Positions 33,433 through 45,679 of a stretch of 64,000 bases of DNA are shown piece after piece. The notes beneath the pieces are model-generated. The model saw only the letters and a program-made list of their open reading frames with translations. It had not been told where the DNA came from and ran no database searches. Every line of letters starts with the position of its first letter. The stretch's first letter is position 1. Source of the DNA: Paramarasmius palmivorus (taxonomy: Eukaryota > Basidiomycota > Agaricomycetes > Agaricales > Marasmiaceae); the NCBI GenBank assembly GCA_037176845.1, contig JAYKXP010000002.1, positions 868,001 to 932,000 of the forward strand. The letters run 5' to 3'. The position numbers and the translations under genes are program-made.

Positions 33433-36291
33433 ATGGCGGAGCCTGGTCCCAGTAAGTTACGGCGGAGAAATGCTCCATCTCAAGCTACACCAGACGAAGA
33501 ATTCGATCGTTTTCAGGAAGAGGAGCATGCTGATGAGGTGTACCAAAACCCCGTGAGTCCTTCTTACTGCCACGCAGTCGCGTTGAGCTGACATCCCTTG
33601 GCAGAATAATCGTCACGCTATTGAGAAAATTTTGGAGACAGAGAAGGCTAGCATTGTTGTTGTCTCGGTGCTCACGGCACTAGCCTTCGCACTGCGTTTC
33701 TACAAAATCAACCAACCAGACCAAGTCGTGTATGTCTCGCAATGTAGACTTCCCTCTCAAAATTGACCATTTATACACCAGATTCGACGAGGTACATTTT
33801 GGAAAGTTCGCTTCATATTACATTCGTGGGGAGTACTATTTCGATGTGCACCCTCCTTTCGCAAAACTCCTCTTCGGTCTGGCTGGCTGGTTCTCTGGAT
33901 TTGACGGCGTCTTCAAATTCGACAACATTGGCGACAGTTATACCGAACATCACGTTCCATACGTCGGCATGCGGGCACTTGCTGCAATTTTCGGAAGTTT
34001 GACCATACCAGTTGTTTATGCTATCATGAAGCAGAGCGGTTATTCGACTGTTATCGCTGCGTTTTCGGCTGCTATCATCCTATTTGGTGAGTGCTTCATC
34101 ATTGAAGGACGATTTTGGTTCTCAATTGGCCTCAGATAACGCCCACATTGCTCAATCACGGCTCATTCTCCTGGACGCGACATTGATCTTCTTCATGTCC
34201 CTGACTATCTATGCGTACATTCGTTTCCAAAAGCTTCGTTATCGGTCAGTCATATGTTTCTTCGCACTTCTTCGTCCTTCTCACTTCATTTGCAGCGAAT
34301 TTACCACCGAATGGTGGGGCTGGCTTTTGGGAACGGGTGCTTGTATGGCTTGCACTTGGGGTTCCAAGGTTAACGGTATCCTGACTGTTGCCACCATTGG
34401 TGTCGCTGTTTTGATTGATCTTTGGGGTATTCTGGATTACAAACGTGGCCACTCTATGGTATGCTCAAACTCTACTGTGGTCGCCAGAGTGCTAACATCT
34501 GACGCTTCCAGGAACACTTCTGGAGACACTTCACTGCCAGGGCGATTGGATTCATCCTTGTCCCTTTCATCATCTACCTTTCCTTCTTCTACGTTCATTT
34601 CGCGCTCCTGCCCACTTCCGGTCCTGGAGATACCTTTATGAGCCCTGCATTCCAGGAGACTTTGTCTGGAAACGAAATGCTTATGAACAGTTTGGGTTGG
34701 TGCTCTTTATGATTTATACCTTGCCATATCCTTGATACAAATTTTCCAGAAATCAAATATTACGATACCCTCACCCTTAAACACAAAGATACCAAGGTCC
34801 TCTTGCATTCTCATGTCGAGAAATATCCGCTCAAGTACGACGATGGCCGTATTAGTAGTCAAGGTACTTTTTATACGCTCTCTTGATATCTCCTTTGGCG
34901 GCTAATCCACTGTATAGGTCAACAAGTGACTGGCTACGGACATGCCGACAGCAACAACTACTGGCAGATTATCCCAACCAAGTCCCTTCCTGCCACTGGT
35001 CGTGGTCGAATTGTCCGACATAACGATCTCGTCCAGCTCCTCCATGTCAACACCGACAGCCACCTCCTTACACATGACGTTGCATCGCCTCTGATGCCTA
35101 CGAACCAGGAATTCACTACGTGGCCTAGGAACGATAGGTCGCGATACAACGAAACACTTTTCTACGTTCAACTCGTTGACGGCCATGATGGAGAAGTATG
35201 GAAGAGTAAATCCGGCTATTTCAGGCTTGTCCATGCCCAGACCAAGGTCTCAATGTGGACACACAATAAGCAACTCCCAGACTGGGCATTCAAGCAGCAG
35301 GAAATCAATGGTAACAAGAATCCTACGGATAAGACTGCAGTGTGGGTCGTCGACGAAATCATTGCGGACGAACGTAAGTCTTGGCATTATGGAACCTGCA
35401 TAATAATAATATACTGACTGTACTGTGTAGATGGTGAAGAACCAGTTGACCGCAGCGCTGAACAACAGGAGAAGGTACCTAAGAAGATGAACTTCTTCAG
35501 GAAGTGGGGTGAACTCCAGCTGCTAATGCTGCAGCACAATGCAGGCTTGACCGCCTCCCATCCTTATGCTTCTGGCCCCATCAACTGGCCCTTCCTTCTC
35601 AGCGGTATCAGTTTCTGGACAGAGAGCGAAACCCAGAAGCAGATATATCTGATCGGAAACATTATCGGATGGTGGTTCTGTGTTATTGCATTGTCTGTGT
35701 ATGTTGGTATCCTCGGTGCCGACCTCTTGGCCCGCCGACGTAATCACCAACCCATCCCTGAACGTATGTGTTCAACTTGCCAATATAGTGCTGAAGCTTA
35801 TTCTCTTGTTCGTAGCTGTCCGAAACCGTCTCTGGAATTCCACCGGTTTCTTCTTCCTTGTCTGGGGTGTTCACTATGCTCCATTCTATCTCATGAGCCG
35901 TCAGCTATTTATTCATCATTATCTTCCTTCTCACCTTGCTTCCGCACTCATTGCCGGTGCCGTTCTTCAATTCATTTTATCTGAGACGGTCAACTATCCC
36001 GTATCGATCCGTGGGCCTACCACAAAGCCCAAACCAAAGACCGTGACGGATATTGGTATCAAGGGACCAATTGTTTTTGTCGTCTTCTGCATAGCAATGT
36101 TCGCCATGTTTGTGTTCATGGCTCCGCTAACTTACGGTACACCAGGGTTAGTAAACTTTTTCTGTCTCCCACATACCTTTCACTGACAAATTCATCCCAG
36201 GTTGACCGGAGAACAAGTCAACAGCAGGAGACTGTTGTCCTCCTGGACACTCCATTTTGCCGCCAAAAAGACAGAGCAAGTCTCGGTTTGA
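33433..36291 (+). CDS. PMT4: Dolichyl-phosphate-mannose:protein O-mannosyltransferase, PMT4 type
   Basis: Endoplasmic-reticulum membrane enzyme that transfers mannose from dolichol phosphate to Ser/Thr of secretory and wall proteins. The N-terminus is cytosolic and acidic (starting MAEPGPSKLRRRN). The first luminal loop has VFDEVHFGKFASYYIRGEYY and FDVHPPFAKLLFGLAGW, with the catalytic Asp-Glu pair. These sequences and GYGHADSNNYWQIIP with ASPLMPTNQEFTT in the MIR repeats point to the PMT4 rather than the PMT1 or PMT2 subfamily. Many transmembrane helices follow (for example IIGWWFCVIALSVYVGILG). The C-terminus reads YGTPGLTGEQVNSRRLL to the stop at 36291. About nine introns join cleanly and I saw no frame break. 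It could glycosylate Ser/Thr-rich secreted proteins such as the repeat protein upstream, but that is only a guess. Confidence 0.92.
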
Positions 36292-36509
36292 GGGGTTTTT
36301 CGATGGATCATGTTTGGAATCTTCGAGTACCTGTAGTAGATACATTTATTGGAATGCAATGAGACGTTACGAAGAAAGACACCCGCTATAGTTACTGTGC
36401 ATGAGATCACCCGCGTCGTTGCCTGCCGCTCTGACGTGCAGCCGCTGTACAGCCACCGAGCAACTCCTCTGTCTCTTCAGCCTTGTTTGAAGGCTTTCCA
36501 TCTGGACCC

Positions 36510-39144
36510 ATGTTCAATGCACCTCGTCCGGCTCAAAGATACGGAGGCAACTCTGTCAATGGGTTCGGAGGAAGCTATGTCGATGAGAATCCGTTAGCAG
36601 GTTCCGTGGTCGATGGTTTGGATCCCTGGAGTGCTGCACCCAGTCCGTCTGCTACTCCTGCCCCACAAGCGTCCTCGGTCTTCAGTTCGGTAATAGGTAT
36701 GTATTCATTTCCGTAAATTATCTTATACGGGACCTGAACTTGATTCCTTTGTAGCCGATGCAACAGTTCCAACTATCTATAATCGAGCATTCGCTGCGGT
36801 CGACACTGCGAACACCGGGGAAACGTCAGTTGGCTCACTCTCAAGAATTCTTGCTACATCTGGACTGCCTGCTTCTACCATTGACAAGGTATGCGGTTGT
36901 ACATTGACCTTCATGAGAACTTTCCATTTGACCAGATATTGTAGATTGTCAACCTTGTCAGTTCTCGCTCTAGGGTCTCGAAACTCGAGTTCTTTGTAGC
37001 TTTAGCTTTAGTAGCTCTTGCTCAGTCGGGGAAAGGTGTGTACCTATTCTCTCGGTTTAAAGGCTCTTGCTCATGGTTACCTTTAGATGTCAGCATCGAA
37101 CAAGTAGCTGCCTTATCTTCACAAAACGAACTACCAGAACCCAGTCTTGACCTTGATTCCCTTGCACCCAGCACCTCGTCATTTGCGCCAAACCCCAACT
37201 ATAACAGTAGTACCATACGGATCCCCTGCGCCATCCTATTCCACGGACGACCCGTGGAACACCAATTCCAACCAACGATTCGTCAGTGCACCCCCCAACA
37301 TGAGTGGATTTGAAGGTCCTGCTCGTCCTTCCATGAACGTACCTCCTTCGCTCTCAGGATCTGGTCTGCCCAAGGAATGGTGGAAGAAACAGGAGTCTGT
37401 CACCGTCACAATTCAGGGCCAACAAGGATTCATTCTGAACCGCTACACGGTCTACCAAATCACAACTGATGTACGTTCATACTTGCTACTGGTACAAGGC
37501 TCACTATCGCCTTAGAGAGGAGCGCCTGTTATCAGACGATACTCCGAATTTGTTTATTTGTGGGACTGTCTTCGTCAGACGTTATCCTTTCAGGCTCTTC
37601 CCTGCGTTACCCCCAAAGAGAATTGGACGTAAGATTGAGCTCAAAGTATTCTCCTTAGTCAAGCTCTAACAACTTAGTTGAATAGCCGACGAATACTTCC
37701 TCGAACAGCGACGGTGAGCCTCTCATTTACTAATTGCTTCTAATGAGCGCTAATCGGCTATACAGGAGGGGTCTCGCCCGGTGTCTTAACTTTGTGATGT
37801 ACATCACTCGTCAGCGCGTCGCTAGCTTTATGAACTGAACGCTTAACAGAAATCATCCGGTAATGAAAGAAGATGGCATTCTTGCCGTCTTCCTCACACA
37901 CTCTTCCTTTGAGGAGTGGCGGAAACAAAGCCATGTTTCCCTGGACGAGGAATCGGCCAGCAAGCGTATTGACAGGGTAGAAGAGATGTCTATTCCGAGT
38001 GATTTGGAAGATAAGATCACGTACGGGAAATCATTCCCTCTTCGTTCCGTAGTTGACAGCTTTTTTGCAGAACAATACGAAAGAGACTCAATCCACTGAT
38101 TGAGCAATGGCAACGGATATGTATTCTTGCTGAACGGATCATCAAGAGAAGGGAAGCCGCAGCGGTACGAATCAACTCCCCCTTCCGGCCTATACCAGCT
38201 CATATCTTAACACCCCTCTTCTCTTCCACTCCTAACCTGAACGCTGCCCCCGCTTCGATGCATCCACCAATATGAACGCTTCAATGTTCGCTTCTGCTCT
38301 TGGGTTTTCGTCTGCGCCTGTCGATGATCAGAGTGACCTGTCGAGGCTCACAAACACGCTACGTGCTGTCATTCGAGGTCACTGATCCTTGCTGGCGTGC
38401 AGATGAGTGCGAGTTGGCTGCAGGAGTGAGGATAGGTATTGGACATGTTGCGGCGCATTGTCAGAGGCAGTCGGAACTGTCTGAGCAAAGGGTGAGTTTT
38501 TTCTCGACATTTTAGATACTCTTCTGACTGGCTTGGTAGACTCGCGCCCTATTTGATAATACCCTAGAGGCTCTTAAGGTTCGTGGAAGTGCAAGATCAT
38601 TCTTGTCATGTCCTAAGCTTTACACTCAGGCCCAACGTGACCTATACATCGCGACCCGAGATCTTTTCATTCGATACGACAGGTTGTCCATAGATCAGGT
38701 CGAGAGGTTGAAGAAGCGAGTTGAAACTACCTCGGTCAAATTGGACGGAATCAAAGCTACGCAGAAGGAAGGATGGCAGGACGAGGCTGATAAACTCTCC
38801 GCGGCCATTCGAGAAAGACCAAGCTACTATCGCGGCTCAGCTTAGTCGAAGGGTTTTTATTCGCGCATGGTAAGACTCAGTCGCTTGATATCTTGAAGCC
38901 ACAAACTCATCTGCTGATGTCAGCCTTTGGAGCGAACTACGAGTGATTCTTCATAATCGGGAAAATAGTAAGCGTCAGTACTGACTACACCATAGCCTGT
39001 GCTGACGGATTTTAAGCGTTACTTACTGCAATGGTGCACCAGTTTGCACGGGAGGAACACGAATATGCGGAGGTGGTTACCAATACCTGGGCTTCGCTTG
39101 GAGAAGCAGTGGAGGAGATGCCCTATGAAGAACGGTCTATCTAA
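36510..39144 (+). CDS. MVP1: Sorting nexin Mvp1
   Basis: PX-BAR sorting nexin that works in endosome-to-vacuole and recycling traffic. The start MFNAPRPAQRYGGNS is followed by a Pro/Ser-rich region and an EF/EH-like helical stretch (TIYNRAFAAVDTANTGE, IVNLVSSRSRVSKLEFFVAL). The PX domain carries FILNRYTVYQITTD, then VIRRYSEFVYLWDCL and YPFRLFPALPPKRIG, the phosphoinositide-binding loop. RGLARCLNFVMNHPVMKEDG closes it, and a BAR-like helical C-terminus (RTIRKRLNPLIEQWQR to SLGEAVEEMPYEERSI) ends at 39144. One extra base is needed near 37198, 37571, 38271, 38374 and 38810. Each correction restores a conserved segment, for example AAIEKDQATIAAQLSRR. With five breaks in one gene this is the most damaged frame in the window, yet the conserved sequence is otherwise complete. 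Confidence 0.87.
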
Positions 39145-39660
39145 TATCTAATTTCCATGGTATTTTGGACTATTTCATACCCAAACTTCGACTGTGATTA
39201 TGACCATGATGATGAACATGATAGTGGCGTGAGCCTCGAGCTTCGCCATAATGCCTCCTATTTTCACCCCCCGTATAAAAGTCCACTGGCTAATCAAGAT
39301 CTTTTATGGTCTATTATGCACGAGATAACGCGAACAGTGAGTTGGATTCTAGCCACTTTCTGTGACAATATCGAAGTTCAGATAGGCATCCCACGGTATC
39401 CAGGCTGTCGTCGAGTCTGCTGAGATCCTCGCCTCTTTTGAGTCTTGACGGTGCTCATGTTCAGTCATATGTGCGGATCGTCTTTGAACTTAATCTATGC
39501 CACCATTAGATGTTTATTAGTGAAGCAGAGCTGCGAAAGACTGAGGATGACGTAAATGTGGTGGTGGCACCTGAAACTTGCCTGAAACATCCGTCTGCAT
39601 AAAAGCCCCCAAGTCGTTCAAGCCCTCGAACCCTTCTTGTCCTCTGACAACATCACAACG
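39145..39660. promoter_or_regulatory. Intergenic region upstream of the orphan gene
   Basis: About 515 bp. A TATA-like gcataaaagcc lies near 39598, about 60 bp before the ATG at 39661, and gtataaaagt lies near 39275. No gene is supported. Confidence 0.4.
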
Positions 39661-40900
39661 ATGAATCATACACTCTATCCGCCCTCGCTCGTTCCTTCTG
39701 TCGGCATTCCTGGTGCAATCACCTTTGTAAAAAACGAGAACTTTCCTATTCCCACTCCAGTGTCACCAAACGCGGTCTACATACACGACTTGATGTCCTC
39801 AATTATTCTTTCGATTAGACTCAGCCGAAAGGCGACCTCGGAGCTTACGCGACTATCACTCAACGACGATCTCTCAGATATGTCAAAGGTCCTGGAGCGA
39901 AGCAAGGAGGTGGAACGCTACCTGGTCGAAAACTTCCCTTTGGTGGTATTCTCACCTGACCCGGATGGCTCGGAGGCGTACGGTTCTAGATTTCAGAAAC
40001 ACCCCTGGGGCTATAGGCACAATGAAGTCCTTGGTGAAGATCTTGAGACGAGAAAGACCCGGAAACAGTTCATATTCGTCAATATCGCGATTTTGGACGA
40101 GCTTAACGCCATGGAGAAGGCTAAAATTGGCAACTACTATGAAGAAGATTATCTTCCCAGTCATTATCCGTGTGTCTTAACTTCTTACTATCTGCACCAA
40201 TCACTCTAACTCGCCAAACCAGACTAATCAGGTTCTTCCTCTTAATCTGTATTCTTCACGAACTTTCGCGCATGTCATCCGAACTGTGTTCGCGAATGGA
40301 AATACACCATCTAGACTGGTTGAGGATGGGCTCGCTTTCGAGCGTGCTCTTTTTGGTGGTCAATTCATTCTAGCATTCGACAATCCCGTCAAGCACTGGA
40401 GGAACGTTGGAGCTATAGGATTTACTGGACCCCTAAAGTCTTTCTACCTGTCAATGGACGAGAACAGTCAGTTATTTTTCCTGTAAAAGTCAGGGGTGTT
40501 CACTGATGACATTGCCATGAAGCTCACCCATTATGGCACCTCTTCCGCCGTTTTGACATTGATTTTATATCCCCTCAAGTCCGAACTCTATCAAATGAAA
40601 GTAGATATCCCCTTACCGTCATAGCACTCAACTTCTACAAAAGAGCTCAGCCATCTGATACGATTTCCCCTTTGCCCTCCGTCGCTAGTTCCAACGTACA
40701 GCCGGTCATGCTAGGTGACATACCAACTTCCTCCGGTGGGAGTCATTCAGGTATGCGATCTTTGAGTCTCAACTTGACCTTACGACTGATTTGTTCATTT
40801 AGAGGTCTGATCATTGTTGAGCCATTTGGAAACTGTGTGCGCATGGTGGGGTGATCAGGTTGTTTGTACGATATCTGTCTTATATGTGAAATGACCTCAT
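39661..40900 (+). CDS. Orphan gene of unknown function, frame partly broken
   Basis: I do not recognise this gene. Exon 1 (39661 to about 40170) gives a well-formed stretch from MNHTLYPPSLVPSVG to NYYEEDYLPSHYP, with an Arg/Ser-rich helix-like part (SIILSIRLSRKATSEL) and KTRKQFIFVNIAILDEL. A second exon from about 40230 reads VLPLNLYSSRTFAHVIR, then ERALFGGQFILAFDNPV and GFTGPLKSFYLSMDE. After that an in-frame TAA (about 40483) interrupts the frame, which then continues GVFTDDIAMKLTHYGTS. I found no intron of normal size to remove it. The 3' end is unresolved: candidates end at 40854, or later after CAWWGDQ. No signal peptide or known motif. It may be a decaying gene, or damaged by the same sequence errors as its neighbours. 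Confidence 0.5.
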
Positions 40901-40958
40901 GTAGCGAGAATGCATGGACAGTGTGGCAAAACAGTATGAGCTATTGCAGGAACGATTG

Positions 40959-42041
40959 CTATGAGGGTTTGCGAACCCAAAACATATAGTTACACTCGGT
41001 AGCACCCCAAGAATTTCTAGGTGCAAGTATCCAGCCTGCTTGGAGTGGATTGTAGATAAGACCTCGCACTTCAGCCTCGGTCCGAGTCGGTAAACCATCG
41101 CCATAAGTACGGTTGATCCAGGGCCGAGAGTCAATTTCGCCCGGTGACCTGTAGGACTGGAAGTATTGAATGAGCTCGGAGGGTTTAATGTATTTTGAAT
41201 AGGTGTGTGTTCCATCCGCGACTTTGCCGAGGACCTTTTCGGCCATGAAGATTGTGAGGAGGTAGGCGAGAGGAGTACGGGATATTGTTGAGAGGAAGAG
41301 GTGACCAGATGGCTGGGAAAGTTTTAGTACATGGATGAGGCGTATATTTCGCTGCACGTACCTTTACTAGCTCGGCACAAGTTGAGAGGAACATCGTCGG
41401 GTTATCTACGTGTTCTAAGACCTCCATTGAACAAACGATGTCATAGCGTTTCTTTTCGTTCAAGAGAGCTTCGGCACTCGTGTGCTTGTATGTCAGGTTA
41501 GATCCGAGTCTTGAGTCTAGAGAAGCGTGATGCTTTGCGATTTCTATATTGGACTGTGACGCGTCGATTCCCAGAGTTCGCGCACCTAGCCTCGCTAGAC
41601 TCTGAAAAGTATTAGCCATGCATTTCATTGGGGAAAGGGCAACATTACCTCTGACAAAAGACCACCACCACATCCTACGTCCAATACGTCCAGTCCTTGC
41701 AAAACGTTGGGTTTGGCATGGTTGATAGTATCGTCTGATTCGTCCCGTGCGATTTCGACGAACTTTTCGCGAATAAACTGCATTCTGACAGGGTTCATCT
41801 GATGAAGAAAACTGAATTCGCCCCGTTCATCCCACCAATGAGCCGAGAGCCTAGAGAAATGAGCTATTTCAGCTGCATTGACCGTTGAATGACGGACAAT
41901 TTGTGAAGGGAACATGGCGGGAAAGAGGGCAGTGCCGGCCGTGGTGTGTGGGAACAATTGGTGAGAACAAAAGGAAGTGCCGGCGCCTTTCTTGAACCTT
42001 ACCCAGTTACCCTTACACAGCGCAGGGCGCGGATCTGTCAT
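40959..42041 (-). CDS. COQ3: Ubiquinone biosynthesis O-methyltransferase, mitochondrial
   Basis: SAM-dependent methyltransferase that carries out both O-methylations of coenzyme Q synthesis on the matrix side of the inner mitochondrial membrane. The N-terminal 40 or so residues (start at 42041, MTDPRPALCKGNWVRFKK) are basic and hydroxylated, as in a mitochondrial presequence; an ATG at FPSQIVRHS is an alternative. The body has AHWWDERGEFSFLHQMNPVR, the SAM motif LDVLDVGCGGGLLSE, then LGARTLGIDASQSNIEIAK and YDIVCSMEVLEHVDNP. The end is SGHLFLSTISRTPLAYLL to MFWVRKPS. Introns near 41650-41600 and 41412-41364 splice in frame. No breaks. It shares a short divergent promoter with CCC2. Confidence 0.93.
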
Positions 42042-42207
42042 CACTTTTTTTCCCTTTCTCTTTCATTATCTCCTTGTAACTGCCAGTTATTACTGAGCCC
42101 AGCCCTGGTTCTGTCATCCGGTCCCTCTTATTCGACGTGCCGTCCATTGGATCCCACACTATTCCCTCATTTTCCCAGCCAATTTCTTGTATTTCTATTC
42201 ATCAATC
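42042..42207. promoter_or_regulatory. Short bidirectional promoter region, COQ3/CCC2
   Basis: Only 166 bp separate the two start codons, so both promoters and 5' leaders must share it. It is strongly pyrimidine-rich on the plus strand (tttttccctttctctttc). No TATA box seen. Confidence 0.5.
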
Positions 42208-45200
42208 ATGTCCAAGATTCTCAAGGACATGTGGGACAAAACCCCCCTCAGCAGCACATTTCGTGTTCCAGGTGTCGAGCTTCCCCTAGGCTCCAACGAA
42301 CCCCTCATGAACGACCCCGACAAAGAGCTAGGACTCGACTCGCCAACCTCGGAGAAATGCGAACTTCGTATAGAAGGCATGACATGTGGGGCATGTGTTG
42401 AGGTCTGTCGCTTGTTCTAGGGCGCAATTACCTCGTACTAATGAGTCAATTAATTCTAGTCCATCGAGGGCATGCTACGAGGACAGGAAGGCATTCATTC
42501 GGTCAAAGTCGCATTGCTAGCGGAGAGGGGAGTCATAGAATATAATCCACAGAAATGGACACCAGAAAAGCTCATCAACGTGAGTCGTGTTGGCATGCGA
42601 ACGTTTAGCACACTCAATACCGTTTCTGACTCTAGGAAATTATGGATATTGGCTTCGATGCGACGCTCATTCCACCTGCTCGAGAGGACTCTGTGACACT
42701 TAGGATTTATGGCATGACATGCTCATCCTGCACCAGCACCGTTGAGACGGGATTAGCTGCAGTCCCCGGGATCCTTAGCGTCTCAGTCTCACTCGCTACC
42801 GAAACCTGCCAGATACAGTTTGATCGAAGCCTCATCGGTCCCAGAGAAATGATCTCTCGCATAGAGGACATGGGCTTCGACGCTATCCTCACAGAAGACA
42901 AGGACGGCACACAACTTCAATCTCTTACACGTACCAAAGAAGTCATGGAATGGCGCTCGAGACTCATGTGGAGTCTTTTGTTCGCTGTCCCTGTATTCTT
43001 CCTTTCCATGGTCTGTCCCCACATCTCATTCCTCAAACCGATCATCAATTTCCGAATATTCAATGGATTATTCCTTGGAGACGTGGTCGTCTTAGCACTG
43101 ACCACACCTGCCCAATTTTGGGTTGGCGCGAAATTCTATCGTAATGCTTACAAGTCTCTGAAGCATGGCTCTGCGACAATGGATGTTCTCGTAATGCTCG
43201 GAACATCGGCCGCGTACTTTTATTCCCTCTTCACCATGGTCTTCGGACTATTCAACACAACGCCGGATTATCACCCTATGCTGTTCTTTGACACTAGCAC
43301 CATGTTGATCATGTTTGTGTCCCTGGGCCGCTACCTAGAGAACAAGGCAAAGGGTAAGACCAGCGCCGCTCTTACCGACTTGATGGCACTAGCACCTTCA
43401 ATGGCAACGATATACACCGACGCTCCGGCTTGTACACAGGAAAAGAGGATTCCAACCGAATTAGTCGAAGTCGGTGATACGGTCAAACTTGTTCCCGGCG
43501 ACAAAATTCCCGCGGATGGCACCGTCGTCCGTGGTTCGTCCACAGTTGACGAAAGTGCGATTACCGGAGAAGCAGTTCCCATTCTCAAGCAGAAAGGGGA
43601 TAGCGTCATTGGTGGTACAGTTAATGGCCTGGGTACATTTGACATGGTAGTTACCCGTGCAGGAAAGGACACCGCCTTGGCTCAAATTGTTCGTTTGGTC
43701 GAGGAAGCTCAGACTTCCAAGGCACCAATCCAAGCATTCGCCGACCGTGTTGCAGGGTATTTCGTTCCCACCGTCATTACACTCGCCGTCTTGACTTTCT
43801 TGGTGTGGATAACCATCTCAAGTTTCGTAAACGATGAAAGTCTCCCCAAGATGTTCCACAAACACGGAGCGAGTAAGCTGGCCGTCTGCCTCCAGATGTG
43901 TATCAGTGTCGTTGTGGTTGCCTGTCCTTGTGCTCTCGGGTTGAGCACGCCGACTGCGATCATGGTAGGCACAGGTATTGGTGCGAAGAACGGGATCTTG
44001 ATCAAGGGCGGCAGAGCTTTGGAAGCCAGTAAAGGCATCAAACGAGTGGTTATGGATAAGACGGGGACGGTCACGGTTGGAAAGCTCAGTGTCTCTGGCC
44101 TTCGTTGGGTAGCAGGAACATCGGAGACTCTGAGCGAAGATCCCTTCGCCGACTCCAGCATCCAAGGGTTGTCAGCCGACGGGGTAACTTCACGGAAAGC
44201 CGTATTGGCCATGGTCAGTGCTGTCGAGGCCCGTTCCGAACACCCTCTGGCAAAGGCGATTGCTACACACGGGAAGGAATTGCTCAAAGACCATTCCGTT
44301 CCTGAACCAACCATTGAACAGTTTGAAAGCGTCACAGGTGCTGGTGTGCAAGCCTCAGTCACGCATTCAGGCATGAAGTACAAGGTTTTCATTGGAAATG
44401 CCCATTTCATTCTCCAGAACAGCGATACATATCTACCATCTTCACTCACCGACTTTGAGGAACAAGAGACCAAACTCGGACGGACCATCATCTATGCTTC
44501 TTTAATCAAGGGTTCAGCAAAGGAGCCTCTTCCCACTCTTGCAGTTTCCCTTTCCGATGCACCGAAACCTTCCAGCAAGTATGCTATCAGGGCTTTGCGC
44601 AAGATGGGTATCGAAGTCAATATGATGACCGGAGATAGTCAAGCTACTGCCTTAGCCGTAGCTAAGCAAGTGGGTATCCCGGCCGACGGCGTCTGGGCCA
44701 GCATGACACCCAAAGGGAAAGCCTCCATGATAACAGAATTGATTGAGAAGCATGGTGACGGTGTTGCAATGGTCAGTATCATTTTATTCTTAGCGGCCGT
44801 CGGTCAGACTTACTAACCAGGCACTACAGGTTGGTGATGGCATCAACGACTCTCCTGCTCTCGTGGCTGCCACTGTAGGCATTGCTTTATCGTCAGGAAC
44901 CTCAGTTGCTATTGAAGCTGCGGATATCGTATTGATGCGGTCCGACCTTTTGGATGTCGTGGCAGCATTACATTTGTCACGCAAAATTTTCTCCGTTATT
45001 CGACGGAACCTTGTTTGGGCCTTGCATCTATAACGTTCTTGGGATACCGCTTGCGATGGGATTCTTCCTACCGGTTGGTATCTACATGCACCCAATGCTT
45101 GCCGGAGCGGCTATGGCCTTTTCTAGCGTCAGCGTCGTGACGAGTTCATTGACGTTGAAATGGTGGGTCCGACCAGCGGATAGTGTCATGCCGGATGAAG

Positions 45201-45349
45201 CTCACGATGGTGGCGCTGGCTGGACTGGAATGATTGGCGATGTCGTTGGGAGTGCTTGGGACAGCTTGAAGGGCCTTGTTAGGGGTGATAATGCTGCTAA
45301 ATCTGGGTATAGCCAATTGCCCGTGGAAATGAGCTCTACAACCCCGTAG
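42208..45349 (+). CDS. CCC2: Copper-transporting P1B-type ATPase (Ccc2/ATP7-like)
   Basis: Pumps Cu(I) into the late secretory pathway to load multicopper oxidases such as ferroxidase and laccase. Two N-terminal metal-binding domains each carry Cxx[14 protein letters not shown] (exon 1) and [13 protein letters not shown]. Then come eight or so membrane segments, the actuator motif ITGEAVP, the ion-binding [14 protein letters not shown] in the sixth helix, the phosphorylation site MDKTGTVT, the nucleotide-binding SEHPLAKA and [10 protein letters not shown], and [13 protein letters not shown]. Introns lie near 42403-42459, 42580-42636 and 44773-44829. One extra T near 45022 breaks the frame between RRNLVWA and [14 protein letters not shown], inside the seventh helix. 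Removing it restores the family sequence to the stop at 45349. Confidence 0.94.
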
Positions 45350-45679
45350 GTTGCTTATCTAGAATGGAATTATTTATCATTATCTGCTACACTTTTATCC
45401 TAGTTTACACTCTTGAGGACTTGCGGGAATCAATTGTATATAAAATGCCAACTGTAATACATCAATTCGTGCTTGTACGGCTGATGGATGAGTGGCACTC
45501 ATGAATCATGAGACACTGGCAACGTCCTCCCGTTCTACCCCATAAAGGGTCTGCAGACTATCAGAAGGACGGCCGTGCCTTGGGACAACGGGTCCTGGAA
45601 CTGTGCAACACTTGTTCCATGTGCCCTGAACGTAGTCTGGAAGTTGCGACTGGTGGCAATTCCAACGGCGGATTCGCTA
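45350..45679. other. Convergent intergenic region, no gene
   Basis: About 330 bp between the tail-to-tail CCC2 and dynactin p24-like genes; presumably 3' untranslated sequence. A frame open here and beyond (45508-45819) is the opposite-strand shadow of the dynactin gene. Confidence 0.5.
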
